Positions 16,248 to 25,504 of a stretch of DNA of 64,000 nt are shown in pieces (within the stretch, counting starts at the first letter, position 1; each line of letters begins with the position of its first letter). Under the pieces are notes generated by a model. It saw nothing but the letters and a program-made list of their open reading frames with translations. It did not search any database and was not told the origin of the DNA. Position numbers and translations under genes: made by a program. Source of the stretch: Iodidimonas nitroreducens (lineage in GTDB: Bacteria > Pseudomonadota > Alphaproteobacteria > Sphingomonadales > Rhodothalassiaceae); the NCBI GenBank assembly GCA_000710935.1, contig BAYV01000109.1, positions 186,001 to 250,000 of the forward strand, read 5' to 3'.

Positions 16248-18157
16248 CAGCATCCCCACCACCCCATCTGCTGATCCGGGGGGCCCGGATTTATGATGGC
16301 ACTGGCGGCCCATCCTTCATTGCCGATGTGCGGGTGGCCGGGGGTGTGATTACTGAAATCGGCCCCGACCTTGCCGCCCCCGATCTTGCCGCCCCCGATG
16401 ATATGGGCGCAACGATCATCGAAGCCCAGGGCCGCTGGCTGATGCCCGGCTTGCTTGATATTCACACCCATTTCGATCTGGAAGCCGAAATTGCCCCGGC
16501 TTTGCCCGAAGCCGTGCGCCATGGCACAACCACGGTGGTTGTGGCGAATTGTTCCCTGGGGCTGGCTTATGGCCATCAGCGCCGCGACGGGCAGGATCCG
16601 GTGGTGGATTGTTTTGCCCGGGTGGAAAATATTCCCAAGCCGATCCTGAAGGCCGTGGCCGATAAGGCAATATGGCAAACGAGCGCTGATTATCTGGCGC
16701 ATCTCGAGCAGCTGCCCCTTGGCCCCAATATGGTGCCCCTTTTGCCCCATTCGATGCTGCGGATCGAGGTGATGGGCCTGCACAACAGCATCAGCCGCGA
16801 TCCCGATGATGCTGAAATCGCGAAGATGGAAGCGCTTTTGCAAAAGGCCATGGCCGAAGGCTATGCCGGTTTTTCCACCGATGCCTTGCCCTTTCATTAT
16901 CTGGCCAATCGCCCCCATGAACGCAGCCGTATTCCGGCGCAATATGGCCGTTTTGCTGAATTGCGGCGGCTCACCGATATTGTGCGGGCGCATCAAAGGG
17001 TCTGGCAGGCGACCCCGCCCAAGGATCGCCCCCTCGAGGTTTTGCGCACGTTTTTCCTTAGCAGCGGGCGTTTTTATGGCAAGCCTTTAAAGCTCACTGC
17101 GGTGGCCGCCATCGATGTGGCGAGCAATAAAGGGCTGGTGGTGCTGGCGCGGCTGATGGCGCGGCTATTGAACAGCCGTTTTGTGCGTGGATCGTTTCGG
17201 ATGCAGGCGCTGGCTGCCCCCTTTCGGGTTTGGGCCGAAGGGCCGCTCACCCCTTTGGCGGAAGAAATTCCCAGCCTGCGCCGGTTGAATGAGCCCGATC
17301 TTGATGATCGTGCCGCCCGCCGGGCGATTCTGGCCGATCCCCATTGGCAGGCAGAATTCCGGGCGATGTGGCGGGCCGGGAAAAGTGGTGTTTCTTTTGC
17401 GCGGCTAAAGCGCATCTTGCGGCGCGAGGATTATGCCATCAGCCGCAATCTCGCGGATATGGAGATCGATTATGCCCCGGTGGCCGAATGGGCGGGCCGT
17501 GATATGGGCAGCCTTTATCGCCATTGGCGGGCGGTGGGTGCGGGCGAGGATCAGGCCCGGTCCGAGGCCGAGGCCGAGGCTTTTACCGCTCTTGATGATC
17601 TGGCATCCGGCGCGCGGGATGAGGCGGCTTTTCTGATCGCCCTTCTGGCCCATTGCGATACGGATTTATGCTGGTCGATCGTCAGCGCCAATCGGGATCC
17701 AAAGGTGGTGCGCGATCTGGTGATGGATCCGCTTTTTCTGCCCGGCTTCAATGATTCCGGGGCGCATCTCACCAATATGGCCTTTTATGATGGTAATCTC
17801 AGGGCTTTGAAGATTGCCCAGGCTGAAAATGCGGTGGCCTATACGGTGGCCCGGCTCACCCGCGAGCCTGCCGATTTTTTTGGCATCGATGCCGGTCGGC
17901 TGGAAAAGGGCGCGCGCGCCGATCTGGTGCTGATCAATCCCGAGGCCTTGGCCGCCTATGAAAGCGAAGCCCATAATCAGCTGATCCAGCGCCCGGAATT
18001 TGGCTATCATCAGCGGGTCAACCGATCCGATGGGGTGGTTGATCTGGTGCTGATCAATGGCCGCGTGGCGTGGCGCGATGGCCACTTTTCGCCCCAATTG
18101 GGCAAGGATCAGGGCTATGGCCGCTGCCTGCGCGCGGTCTCGGCCAAGGCTGTTTAG
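16244..18157 (+). CDS. Amidohydrolase, N-acyl-D-amino-acid deacylase-like
   Basis: A 637-residue member of the amidohydrolase superfamily, group of D-aminoacylases and dihydropyrimidinase-like enzymes. The metal-binding HTHFD motif sits near residue 73-77; GFSTDALPFHY and the late NDSGAHLTN segment fit D-aminoacylase-type proteins, and the C-terminal GRLEKGARADLVLINP is the usual beta-sandwich end. It is longer than typical D-aminoacylases (about 480-580) because of a central insert (about 270-400). It has no signal peptide. The coupled MEST-like hydrolase upstream suggests a two-step degradative route for an unknown amide or ester. Confidence 0.85.
   Translation: MTASPPPHLLIRGARIYDGTGGPSFIADVRVAGGVITEIGPDLAAPDLAAPDDMGATIIEAQGRWLMPGLLDIHTHFDLEAEIAPALPEAVRHGTTTVVVANCSLGLAYGHQRRDGQDPVVDCFARVENIPKPILKAVADKAIWQTSADYLAHLEQLPLGPNMVPLLPHSMLRIEVMGLHNSISRDPDDAEIAKMEALLQKAMAEGYAGFSTDALPFHYLANRPHERSRIPAQYGRFAELRRLTDIVRAHQRVWQATPPKDRPLEVLRTFFLSSGRFYGKPLKLTAVAAIDVASNKGLVVLARLMARLLNSRFVRGSFRMQALAAPFRVWAEGPLTPLAEEIPSLRRLNEPDLDDRAARRAILADPHWQAEFRAMWRAGKSGVSFARLKRILRREDYAISRNLADMEIDYAPVAEWAGRDMGSLYRHWRAVGAGEDQARSEAEAEAFTALDDLASGARDEAAFLIALLAHCDTDLCWSIVSANRDPKVVRDLVMDPLFLPGFNDSGAHLTNMAFYDGNLRALKIAQAENAVAYTVARLTREPADFFGIDAGRLEKGARADLVLINPEALAAYESEAHNQLIQRPEFGYHQRVNRSDGVVDLVLINGRVAWRDGHFSPQLGKDQGYGRCLRAVSAKAV
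16367..16396. repeat. 15-bp x 2 tandem repeat inside the amidohydrolase gene
   Basis: Two 15-bp units differing at one base (GAC/TCTTGCCGCCCCC type) encode the repeated DLAAP near residue 45. Frame is kept. A second run, three GAGGCC units at 17564-17580, encodes EAEAEA. Confidence 0.8.
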
Positions 18158-18177
18158 GTCTGTTTAGGGCTGTTTAA
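18148..18177. repeat. 10-bp x 3 tandem repeat at a convergent gene end
   Basis: Three near-identical units (GGCTGTTTAG, GTCTGTTTAG, GGCTGTTTAA) span the convergent junction. The first unit contains the amidohydrolase stop codon TAG, and the last contains the stop of the LysR gene on the other strand. No hairpin terminator is seen here. Confidence 0.85.
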
Positions 18178-19133
18178 ATTTCCCAGGCCCAGGATTGGCA
18201 GGCTTCATAGCGCAGCCAATCCATGAAGCTCGTGACCTTGATCAGGTTTTTCTTCTGATCGGGGCACACCATATAATAGGCAAAATCCACCGGATGGGAT
18301 TCGCTGAAGGGGCGCACCAGCCGCCCCTGTTTCAGATCGGTTTCCGCCAGCGTGCGCTTGGCCAAGGCCACCCCGCGTCCGGCAATGGCCGCTTCGATGG
18401 CCAAAGCGGTCTGGTTGAAATGCAGGGCCCGCTGGCCATCCCCCACCTTCACCCCGGCGGCTTTCAGCCACATGGGCCAGGTGGGATTGCTTTCATCATC
18501 TAATGAGCTGTCATCATGAATAAGGGTTAAAAGCGCCATATCCTGCGGCATTTTAACCGCATTTTCCCCGGTGATGAGCTTGGGCGAGCATACGGGAAAC
18601 ACCTCTTCGCGCATCAGCTCTTCCACATAAAGGCCGGGATAGTGGCCGGGGCCATAGCGGATGGCGAGATCGGTATCTTCTTTTGAAAAATCGGTCAGTT
18701 CATTGCTGGCCGAAATTTTCACCACCACATCGGCATGCTCTTCATAATAGCGTTCCAGCCGGGGAATCAGCCATTTTGCGGCAAAAGACGGGGAGACCGA
18801 AACCTTGAGGATATTGTCATCGACCGGGCTTTGCAGCATCGAGCAGGCATCTTCGATCAGATCAAAGCCCTGATGCAGGGCTTCAAGGGAATCCTGGGCA
18901 CGTTCGGTCAGGATAAGGGCGCGGCTGGTGCGCCGAAAAAGCTGGATGCCCAGATAGTCTTCAAGGCTGCGAATCTGCTGGCTCACCGCCGCCGGGGTCA
19001 CAGCCAGTTCATCGGCGGCTTTTTTGAACGACAAATGCCGGGCTGCGGCCTCAAAGGCGCGCAAAGCATTGAGAGGAAGCTGCGACCGACGCAACCGCCT
19101 GATCGCACCGGGTTTTGTGCTGTCATCCGCCAT
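18174..19133 (-). CDS. LysR-family transcriptional regulator, GcvA type
   Basis: A 319-residue LysR regulator. The N-terminal winged helix-turn-helix (about residues 15-75) reads LPLNALRAFEAAARHLSFKKAA...TPAAVSQQI, the hallmark of the GcvA branch. The rest is the effector-binding domain. The frame runs further upstream, but ATG 19133 gives the family N-terminus. GcvA controls glycine cleavage in E. coli, but alphaproteobacterial members have varied targets. It lies 103 bp after cysH in the same direction, so control of sulfur genes is possible but unproven. Confidence 0.9.
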   Translation of the reverse strand: MADDSTKPGAIRRLRRSQLPLNALRAFEAAARHLSFKKAADELAVTPAAVSQQIRSLEDYLGIQLFRRTSRALILTERAQDSLEALHQGFDLIEDACSMLQSPVDDNILKVSVSPSFAAKWLIPRLERYYEEHADVVVKISASNELTDFSKEDTDLAIRYGPGHYPGLYVEELMREEVFPVCSPKLITGENAVKMPQDMALLTLIHDDSSLDDESNPTWPMWLKAAGVKVGDGQRALHFNQTALAIEAAIAGRGVALAKRTLAETDLKQGRLVRPFSESHPVDFAYYMVCPDQKKNLIKVTSFMDWLRYEACQSWAWEI

Positions 19134-19236
19134 GATCGGGATCGTTCCAATTCTTATTGCATGGGGCAAAAGGCCGATGGGCGGCACCTTTGCTGTGCTT
19201 TTGATGTGCCCCTCATCGCCTGTCGTCAAGCCCCAA

Positions 19237-19971
19237 TCAAAGATTGGCCCGCTTTCGCGCTTCTGAAAGGGATAAATGGATCCCGCATTCGGTTTTATCC
19301 AGCCCCTGCCAGCGGCCCGAGCGGACCGAAGCGCCAGACTCTGCCCGCGCGGTGCAGGGCATGCAGCCGATGGAAAGATAACCTTCTCCCTCCAAAGGAT
19401 GGGGGGGCAGATCATGGGCTGTGAAATAGGCGGCGATTTGATCGCGCGTCCATCCCGCAAGGGGGCTGATCTTGATGCGTTTATCCACCGCTTCAAAACG
19501 CTGCAGATCGGCGCGCGCCCCGCCATGAAATTGCTTGCGGCCGGAAATCCACGCACCATAGCCTGCCAAAGCGCGCTCCAAGGGCTCGACCTTGCGCCAG
19601 AAGCAGCAGGCATCCGGTTTCCGGGAAAACAGCATGCCATCGGGGTCCTGCGCCTTCAGCCGCGCCGGATCGGGGGTGATGATCTGAAGATTGCGCAGCC
19701 CCAGATGCCGGGTCAACTGATCGCGATAGCGTTTGGTTTCGCCAAAAAGCTTGCCGGTATCGATGAAAACCACCGGCAGATCGGGATCGATCCGCGATAC
19801 CATATGCAACAGCACGGCGGATTCGGCCCCAAAAGAGGAAACCAGCGTGATACGGCCCGGAAAAACATCTAAAATCATCGCCCTGAGCAGGCTCACGCTA
19901 TCGGCGCGGGCATAGCGATCCGCCAGCACCGCCGCCCAAGGGCCGGACAGATCGGGATCAAGGAAACTCAT
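19237..19971 (-). CDS. cysH: Adenylyl-sulfate (APS) reductase, CysH type
   Basis: This 244-residue enzyme reduces activated sulfate to sulfite with thioredoxin. Two cysteine pairs, Cys 122-123 (ACCFWRK) and Cys 203/206 (GCMPC), are the [4Fe-4S] ligands that mark the APS-using branch, in contrast to PAPS-specific enzymes. The catalytic Cys 229 is in ECGIHL near the C-terminus. SSFGAES is the nucleotide-binding loop. It overlaps the DUF934 gene by 4 bp, and the whole block cysG-DUF2849-cysI-DUF934-cysH forms an assimilatory sulfate reduction operon. Confidence 0.94.
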   Translation of the reverse strand: MSFLDPDLSGPWAAVLADRYARADSVSLLRAMILDVFPGRITLVSSFGAESAVLLHMVSRIDPDLPVVFIDTGKLFGETKRYRDQLTRHLGLRNLQIITPDPARLKAQDPDGMLFSRKPDACCFWRKVEPLERALAGYGAWISGRKQFHGGARADLQRFEAVDKRIKISPLAGWTRDQIAAYFTAHDLPPHPLEGEGYLSIGCMPCTARAESGASVRSGRWQGLDKTECGIHLSLSEARKRANL

Positions 19972-20489
19972 GAAGCCAGCCTTTTTCTTGTCCGCCCATG
20001 GCGCAGTTCCAAAGCCGTGGGGCGCGCATCATGGGCATCTTGATACCATACGGAATAAAGCTTCAGCCGCTTGATGAACTGCGCAGTGATGATGGGATCG
20101 GCCAATTCCACCGAACTCACCCCCGAACGCAGCAGAAATTCGGCATGATCGGCGATCAGCGCCCCGGTGGCCCGGATTTCGCCGGAAAAGCCATGATCCT
20201 CGCGCAAACGATGGGCAAGGGAAAAGCCACGACCATCGCTGAACTTGCCAAAATTGATGGCGATCACCGCCAAATCTTCGAGATGGGGAGCGAGATGGGC
20301 GGCTTTTTCATCGCCATTCACCAGAAGCCCATAGGGGCTTTTGCGGGCCGCCAGCGCCGCGCGATCCCTTTTCAGCCGGGCAAGGCTCACCAACACTCCG
20401 CCTTCATCGGGCAGGGGGGCCTCATCATCGATGCTGCGATAGGGTTTGAGATGCGCCCCGGTCAATTTCCGAAGATCAAGCCGTTCCAT
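19968..20489 (-). CDS. DUF934 protein linked to sulfite reductase
   Basis: A 173-residue DUF934 protein, always found beside sulfite reductase and APS reductase in proteobacteria, and probably an accessory factor for sulfite reduction. Conserved features are the LARLKRDRAAL stretch, AINFGKFSDGRGFSLA and FLLRSGVSSVEL. The open frame reaches 20753, but that part lies within cysI; ATG 20489 overlaps the cysI stop by 14 bp and gives the normal N-terminus. It overlaps cysH by 4 bp. Confidence 0.92.
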   Translation of the reverse strand: MERLDLRKLTGAHLKPYRSIDDEAPLPDEGGVLVSLARLKRDRAALAARKSPYGLLVNGDEKAAHLAPHLEDLAVIAINFGKFSDGRGFSLAHRLREDHGFSGEIRATGALIADHAEFLLRSGVSSVELADPIITAQFIKRLKLYSVWYQDAHDARPTALELRHGRTRKRLAS

Positions 20490-22131
20490 AAAGCGCCTCC
20501 TTGAAGGGTGCCGGGCCCAGCCGGCGATAGGTTTCCAGAAAAGTCTCGTGATCCTCGCGATGGCCAAGATAGGTTTCGACCACCGTATCAACGGCATCGA
20601 CAATGCCCGCCTCATCAAAACCACGCCCGGTGATCTGGCCGATGGAGGCCTGTTCATCGCCCGAACCGCCCAAAGTGAGCTGATACATTTCCTCGCCTTT
20701 GCGATCGACGCCCAAAATCCCGATATGCCCGGCATGATGATGCCCGCAGGCATTGATGCAGCCGGAAATCTTGATCTTCAATTCGCCAACCAGATCCTCG
20801 CGGCCCTTGGCGGCAAAGCGCTTCGAGATTTCCTGCGCAATGGGGATCGAACGGGCATTGGCCAGCACACAATAATCAAGGCCGGGGCAGGCGATGATGT
20901 CGCTCGCCCGATCCAGATTGGCGGTGCCAAGGCCCGCCACGCTCAGCGCCTGCCAGATGTCGTAAAGATCGCGCAGTTTCACATGCGGCAGCACCAGATT
21001 CTGGGCATGGGTGGCGCGGATTTCATCATGGCCATAGCGCTCTGCCAGATCGGCGACCAGATCCATCTGATCGGCGGAAATATCCCCGGGAATCCCGCCA
21101 TAGGGCTTGAGAGAGATATTGGCGATGATATAGCCCGCTACCTTGTGCGGGGCGCTGTTCACCTTCACCCATTGGCGGAAGTCCTCGTCTTTCTCATAAG
21201 CCGCGTCAAAGCCCGGATCGCGGGCCGGCAGGGCATCAAGCTCCGGCACGATGAAGCGCTCGCGGATGCGTAAAAGCTCGGCCTGGGGCAGATCATCGGC
21301 CTGGGGCAAAAGCTTGGCGAATTCGTCCTCGACCAAAGTGCGGAAGGCTTCAGCGCCCAATTCATGAACCAGAATCTTGATCCGTGCCTTATAGGCATTA
21401 TCGCGCCGCCCCAGTTCATTATAGGTCCGCAAAACCGCTTCCAGATAGGTGAGAATCTGGGCTTCGGGCAGATGATCGCGCAGGCTGGGGCCAACGAAAG
21501 GCGTGCGCCCCATGCCGCCCCCCACGATCACCTCAAAGCCCCGGCCCTGCTCGGGATCATCGTGCAAAATAAGGCCGATATCGTGAAATTTCACCGCTGT
21601 GCGATCCGTTGCCGAGGCGGTGACCGCAATTTTGAACTTGCGCGGCAAAAAGGAAAATTCCGGGTGCAAGGTCGACCATTGCCGGATCAATTCGGCATAG
21701 GGGCGGGGGTCATCCACCTCTTCGGCAGTGGCCCCGGCATATTGATCGGCGGTCACATTGCGGATCAGATTGCCCGATGTTTGAATGGCGTGCATCTGCA
21801 CGGCTGCCAGTTCCTGAAGCAGATCGGGCATTTCGCGCAAGGATGGCCAATTATACTGGATATTCTGCCGCGTGGTGAAATGGCCATAGCCCTTGTCATA
21901 AATGCGGGCAATATGCGCCAGCTTGTGCATCTGGCGGCTATCGAGCGAGCCATAAGGAATGGCCACGCGCAGCATATAAGCGTGTAATTGCAGATAAACA
22001 CCGTTCATCTGGCGGATCAGCTTGAATTCTTCCTCGCTCAAATGGCCAGACAGGCGGCGCGCCACGGCATCGCGGAAATCGGCGATGCGCTGGTTCACCA
22101 GGGTCTGATCATAATCGTCATAGCGATACAT
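20476..22131 (-). CDS. cysI: Sulfite/nitrite reductase hemoprotein (CysI-like)
   Basis: The 551-residue enzyme carries out six-electron reduction of sulfite to sulfide, using siroheme and a [4Fe-4S] cluster. The cluster and heme ligands are ACPGLDYC (Cys 415, Cys 421) and SGCINACGHH (Cys 458, Cys 462). Both ferredoxin-like half domains (HFTTRQNIQ near residue 84; RATHAQNLV near 372) are present. Being beside APS reductase and CysG, it is a sulfite rather than nitrite reductase; the electron donor is not encoded here and may be ferredoxin. Confidence 0.94.
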   Translation of the reverse strand: MYRYDDYDQTLVNQRIADFRDAVARRLSGHLSEEEFKLIRQMNGVYLQLHAYMLRVAIPYGSLDSRQMHKLAHIARIYDKGYGHFTTRQNIQYNWPSLREMPDLLQELAAVQMHAIQTSGNLIRNVTADQYAGATAEEVDDPRPYAELIRQWSTLHPEFSFLPRKFKIAVTASATDRTAVKFHDIGLILHDDPEQGRGFEVIVGGGMGRTPFVGPSLRDHLPEAQILTYLEAVLRTYNELGRRDNAYKARIKILVHELGAEAFRTLVEDEFAKLLPQADDLPQAELLRIRERFIVPELDALPARDPGFDAAYEKDEDFRQWVKVNSAPHKVAGYIIANISLKPYGGIPGDISADQMDLVADLAERYGHDEIRATHAQNLVLPHVKLRDLYDIWQALSVAGLGTANLDRASDIIACPGLDYCVLANARSIPIAQEISKRFAAKGREDLVGELKIKISGCINACGHHHAGHIGILGVDRKGEEMYQLTLGGSGDEQASIGQITGRGFDEAGIVDAVDTVVETYLGHREDHETFLETYRRLGPAPFKEALYGTA

Positions 22132-22160
22132 AAACTTTGGTCCTGAAAAATCTGACGGGT

Positions 22161-22490
22161 CTAGAGCGTGGGTCGGACTTCGGCCTGATAGCCAAGATCG
22201 CGGCGAACCGTGGGCCCCAGGGCGCGGATATCCTCGCGATTGCGGCTGGGCCAGGGCGTGCCGTCATCGCGCAGGCTGGCGGCGATCAGATGCACCAGTT
22301 CCACTTCGGCCCGGGCATTGGATTGTGCCGCCAGGCCGAGCAAGGCTTCGCTGTCTTCGGCGCTTTCGCTCAGTGCGGCGCGGGCGGGATCGGTGGTCCA
22401 GCTTGCCGCGCGGGTGAGAAAGACCACCTGACCGGTCCACAGATCATTGGCGGAAATCATCTGCGATGAAGCGGGTTTCAAATCGGCCAT
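22161..22490 (-). CDS. DUF2849 protein of the sulfite reductase operon
   Basis: A 109-residue small protein with the DUF2849 pattern: ANDLWTGQVVFL near the N-terminus, ARAEVELVHLI, and a C-terminal RRDLGYQAEVRPTL. The family is confined to sulfite reductase operons between cysG and cysI; its function is unknown. ATG 22490 follows an AAGGAT Shine-Dalgarno; an in-frame TTG at 22505 that overlaps cysG is less likely. Confidence 0.88.
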   Translation of the reverse strand: MADLKPASSQMISANDLWTGQVVFLTRAASWTTDPARAALSESAEDSEALLGLAAQSNARAEVELVHLIAASLRDDGTPWPSRNREDIRALGPTVRRDLGYQAEVRPTL

Positions 22491-22501
22491 AAAATTATCC
22501 T

Positions 22502-23974
22502 TCAACCAGCAAGGGCAAGGGTTGCCACAGACAAGGCTGCAGCCACCGGATCATGAAATTCGGGCGATGATGAAGCTGACCGGTTTTGCGACCAATCCCG
22601 GGCCAGCGGGACAACCGCGCCGATCAGGATCAGTGCCGGGCTTTTGATGGCATGGCGGGTTACCAGATCGGGCAGATCGCGCAAGGGGCCGTAAAAGCGG
22701 CGTTCATCCGGGCGGGTGCCATTTTCGATCACCGCCACCGGAAGCTGCGGGGCGATGCCATCCGCCAGAAGTGCCGCCGTGATATTGGGGGCGGTATTGA
22801 GCCCCATATAAATCGCTAATGTGCGATCCGGGCCAGCCAGCGCCCGCCAATCAAGGGATGAACCCGCGCGCACCTGCCCGGTGACAAGGGTGATGGCCGA
22901 GGCATGATCGCGATGGGTGAGGGGGATCTGGGCGGTTGCCGCACTGCCCGAAAGGGCGGTGATGCCGGGTACCAGCTCCACTTCGATATCAAGGGCCCTG
23001 AGGGCGGCGATTTCCTCGCCAGCCCGGCCAAAAATCAGCGGATCGCCGCTTTTGAGGCGCACCACATGGCGGCCGGCGCGGGCATGGCGCACCATCAGAT
23101 CATGGATATGGGGCTGGCCTTTGCCATGATCCCCCCGGCGCTTGCCCACGGCGATGAATTCAGCATCGCGCCTTGCAAAATCAAGCACCGCAGGGCTCAC
23201 CAGATGATCATATAAAATGACATCGGCCTGTTGCAGGGCGCGCTGGGCCTTCAGGGTCAAAAGCTCGGGATCGCCGGGGCCAGCCCCCACAAGCTGCACA
23301 TGGCCGCGCTTCTGCTCGCTCATGGCCTCATGGGCCAGATCTTCCAGATGGCGGGTAAAGGCCGGTTCATCCAATCCCACCAGATGCTGGGGGTTCGTGC
23401 TGTCAAAAAGCCGATCCCAAAAACGCCGCCGCGCCCCTTGGCTGGGTAAAATTTCCGCCAGCCGCCCGCGAAAGGCGCCAGCGCGGCCCACCAGATGGCC
23501 AATGCCCTGCGGCAAAAGCCGCTCGATCATGGCGCGCAGACGGCGGCCGAAAACAGGTGCTGCGCCGCCGGTGGAAATCGCCACCAGCAAGGGGCTGCGA
23601 TCCACAATGGCGGGGGTGGTGAAATCGCACAGATCGGGGCGATCCACGATATTGATGGGGATACCCGCCCGGCGCGCCAAAGCGGCCAGATGCTGATCCG
23701 GCCCGGCTTCGCCATAAGCGCCATAGATTAATGACATGCCTTCCAGATCGCCTGCCGTGATCCGGCCCGCGCCGATGACCGAAATGACCAGCGATGGGGT
23801 TCCGGCAAAATCCGCCCGTGCTGCATCGGCGAGTTCGGGGTCGCTTAAGACCCATTTGATTTTGGCGGGGGTTTTCAAAAGCAGGCGCAATTTGGCGCGG
23901 GCGGGTTCACCATCCCCCACCAGTAGCACCTGACGATCAGCCATTCTGAAAAAGATTGGCAGACTTTCCATCAT
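22502..23974 (-). CDS. cysG: Siroheme synthase CysG (trifunctional)
   Basis: A 490-residue fusion that makes the cofactor of the reductase downstream. The N-terminal half (residues 1-about 215) is the precorrin-2 dehydrogenase/ferrochelatase module, with VLLVGDGEPARAK as a slightly changed nucleotide loop and INIVDRPDLCDFTTPA. The C-terminal half (about 222-470) is uroporphyrin-III C-methyltransferase, with VQLVGAGPGDPELLTLKA, YDHLV and the GDPLIFGRAGEE motif. It heads the sulfate reduction operon. Confidence 0.95.
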   Translation of the reverse strand: MMESLPIFFRMADRQVLLVGDGEPARAKLRLLLKTPAKIKWVLSDPELADAARADFAGTPSLVISVIGAGRITAGDLEGMSLIYGAYGEAGPDQHLAALARRAGIPINIVDRPDLCDFTTPAIVDRSPLLVAISTGGAAPVFGRRLRAMIERLLPQGIGHLVGRAGAFRGRLAEILPSQGARRRFWDRLFDSTNPQHLVGLDEPAFTRHLEDLAHEAMSEQKRGHVQLVGAGPGDPELLTLKAQRALQQADVILYDHLVSPAVLDFARRDAEFIAVGKRRGDHGKGQPHIHDLMVRHARAGRHVVRLKSGDPLIFGRAGEEIAALRALDIEVELVPGITALSGSAATAQIPLTHRDHASAITLVTGQVRAGSSLDWRALAGPDRTLAIYMGLNTAPNITAALLADGIAPQLPVAVIENGTRPDERRFYGPLRDLPDLVTRHAIKSPALILIGAVVPLARDWSQNRSASSSPEFHDPVAAALSVATLALAG

Positions 23975-24140
23975 CCCGGCTTTCTAAAAAGACCTGTGGA
24001 GTTTGGGCCGATCAGTCATCAAAGCTGAGGCAACAAACACCCATTCATGGGATGACAGCTATGGATTTATGGCCATCACGGCAAACGATGAAATCTTGCC
24101 CTGATGCCTAGAAAATATTGATGAGGGCGCCGTGCGGGCC

Positions 24141-24455
24141 TCAGCCTTCAAATTTTGCCCAGCGTCCGGTCACCGCCACAAAGGGGGTGATCTGCACCTG
24201 CTGGAAAAGCCCGGCCTTGGCATAGGGATCATTTTCGGCAAAAAGCCGGGCGGCGGTTTGGGAAGCGGCATCGATCACGATCATCGATCCGATGGGCTTG
24301 TCGGCATCATCGCGCAAGGGGCCTGCCAGCTTCAGCCGCTCGCCCGCGCCTTCCAGATAGCTCAGATGGGCGGCGCGGGTGGTAGCCCTGATGGCGCTGC
24401 CATTGTCTTTGTCGGTGGCCAGAATCACAAACAGCATGGCTTCATATTCCTTCAT
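24141..24455 (-). CDS. YciI-like protein
   Basis: A 104-residue protein of the YciI/YCII fold (ferredoxin-like, related to muconolactone isomerase). The family pattern ...RAAHLSYLEGAGERLKLAGPL followed by ENDPYAKAGLF is clear, including the His and Asp conserved in the presumed active site. Its role is unknown in most bacteria. It overlaps the end of gpsA by 14 bp and is the last gene of tsaD-gpsA-yciI, an order common in alphaproteobacteria. Confidence 0.9.
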   Translation of the reverse strand: MKEYEAMLFVILATDKDNGSAIRATTRAAHLSYLEGAGERLKLAGPLRDDADKPIGSMIVIDAASQTAARLFAENDPYAKAGLFQQVQITPFVAVTGRWAKFEG

Positions 24456-25452
24456 GTCTGAACGGACGGTTCAAAAGATTTTGCACCACATTTGCGGCCT
24501 GGGCGCGATCATGCAAAATATCCACAACAGCATCGACGATGGGCATATCCACCCCGGCTTTGGCGGCCAGCATCTGCACCACATCGGCGCTGGCCGCCCC
24601 TTCGGCCACGCTGCGCCTTTCCTTCAAGATATCGGCCATCTTGCGGCCTTCCCCCAAAGCCATCCCCAATGACATATTGCGCGATTGGCCCGACATGCAG
24701 GTGAGGATCAGATCGCCCATGCCCGATAGGCCGGTCATGGTTTCCTGCCTTGCCCCCAAAGCCATGCCAAAGCGGCTCATTTCCGCCAGCCCCCGGGTGA
24801 TCAGCGCCGCCCGGGCATTTTCGCCCAGTTGCAGCCCGGCCACCATGCCACAGGCAATGGCCAGCACATTTTTCACCGCACCGCCAATCTGGGCGCCAAT
24901 GATATCGGGGGAATAATAGGGGCGAAAGGCGGGGCCGCCGATGATCGACACCAATCTGTGGCCCAGGCTTTCATCGGCGGTGGCAAGGGTGGCGGCGGCG
25001 GGCAGGCCCCGGGCCACTTCGGCGGCAAAATTCGGCCCCGATAAAACCGCCACCGGATTGTGGGGCAAAAGCTCGGCCAGAACCGTGCTCATCAGGGCGC
25101 CGCTTTCACGCTCGATCCCCTTGGCGCAGATCACCAGCGGCACCCCGGCGCTGATAAAGGGGCTAAGGGCGCTGGCGGTGGCGCGCAGATATTGCGCCGG
25201 GCATACCAGCAAAAGCACCTCGGCCCGCGTCAGATCCTCAAGCCGTGATGTGGCGCGCAAGGCGCGATCAAGGGGGATATCGGGCAGATACAGGCGATTG
25301 CGCTGATGCTGGTTGATATCCGCGATCACCGCTTCATTGCGTGCCCATAAAAGCACGGATTGGCCTTTTTTCGCCATCAGGCAGCCCAAAGCCGTGCCCC
25401 AGGCGCCGCCGCCCACAATGCCCACCAGCGATTTATGGCCCATGTCAATCAT
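24442..25452 (-). CDS. gpsA: Glycerol-3-phosphate dehydrogenase [NAD(P)+]
   Basis: GpsA reduces dihydroxyacetone phosphate to sn-glycerol-3-phosphate for phospholipid synthesis. The 336-residue protein has the N-terminal IVGGGAWGTALG dinucleotide loop, the SGPNFAAEVA segment, GGAVKNVLAIACG with the catalytic Lys, and GLSGMGDLILTC. The frame extends back to 25599 inside tsaD, but the two nearby ATGs at 25452 and 25443 give the family N-terminus; neither has a strong Shine-Dalgarno. Confidence 0.95.
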   Translation of the reverse strand: MIDMGHKSLVGIVGGGAWGTALGCLMAKKGQSVLLWARNEAVIADINQHQRNRLYLPDIPLDRALRATSRLEDLTRAEVLLLVCPAQYLRATASALSPFISAGVPLVICAKGIERESGALMSTVLAELLPHNPVAVLSGPNFAAEVARGLPAAATLATADESLGHRLVSIIGGPAFRPYYSPDIIGAQIGGAVKNVLAIACGMVAGLQLGENARAALITRGLAEMSRFGMALGARQETMTGLSGMGDLILTCMSGQSRNMSLGMALGEGRKMADILKERRSVAEGAASADVVQMLAAKAGVDMPIVDAVVDILHDRAQAANVVQNLLNRPFRHEGI

Positions 25453-25504
25453 CCCCGAACGGTGGCGGAAAAGTGCCACATAAGCAAGAATTCGATGAGC
25501 ATGA

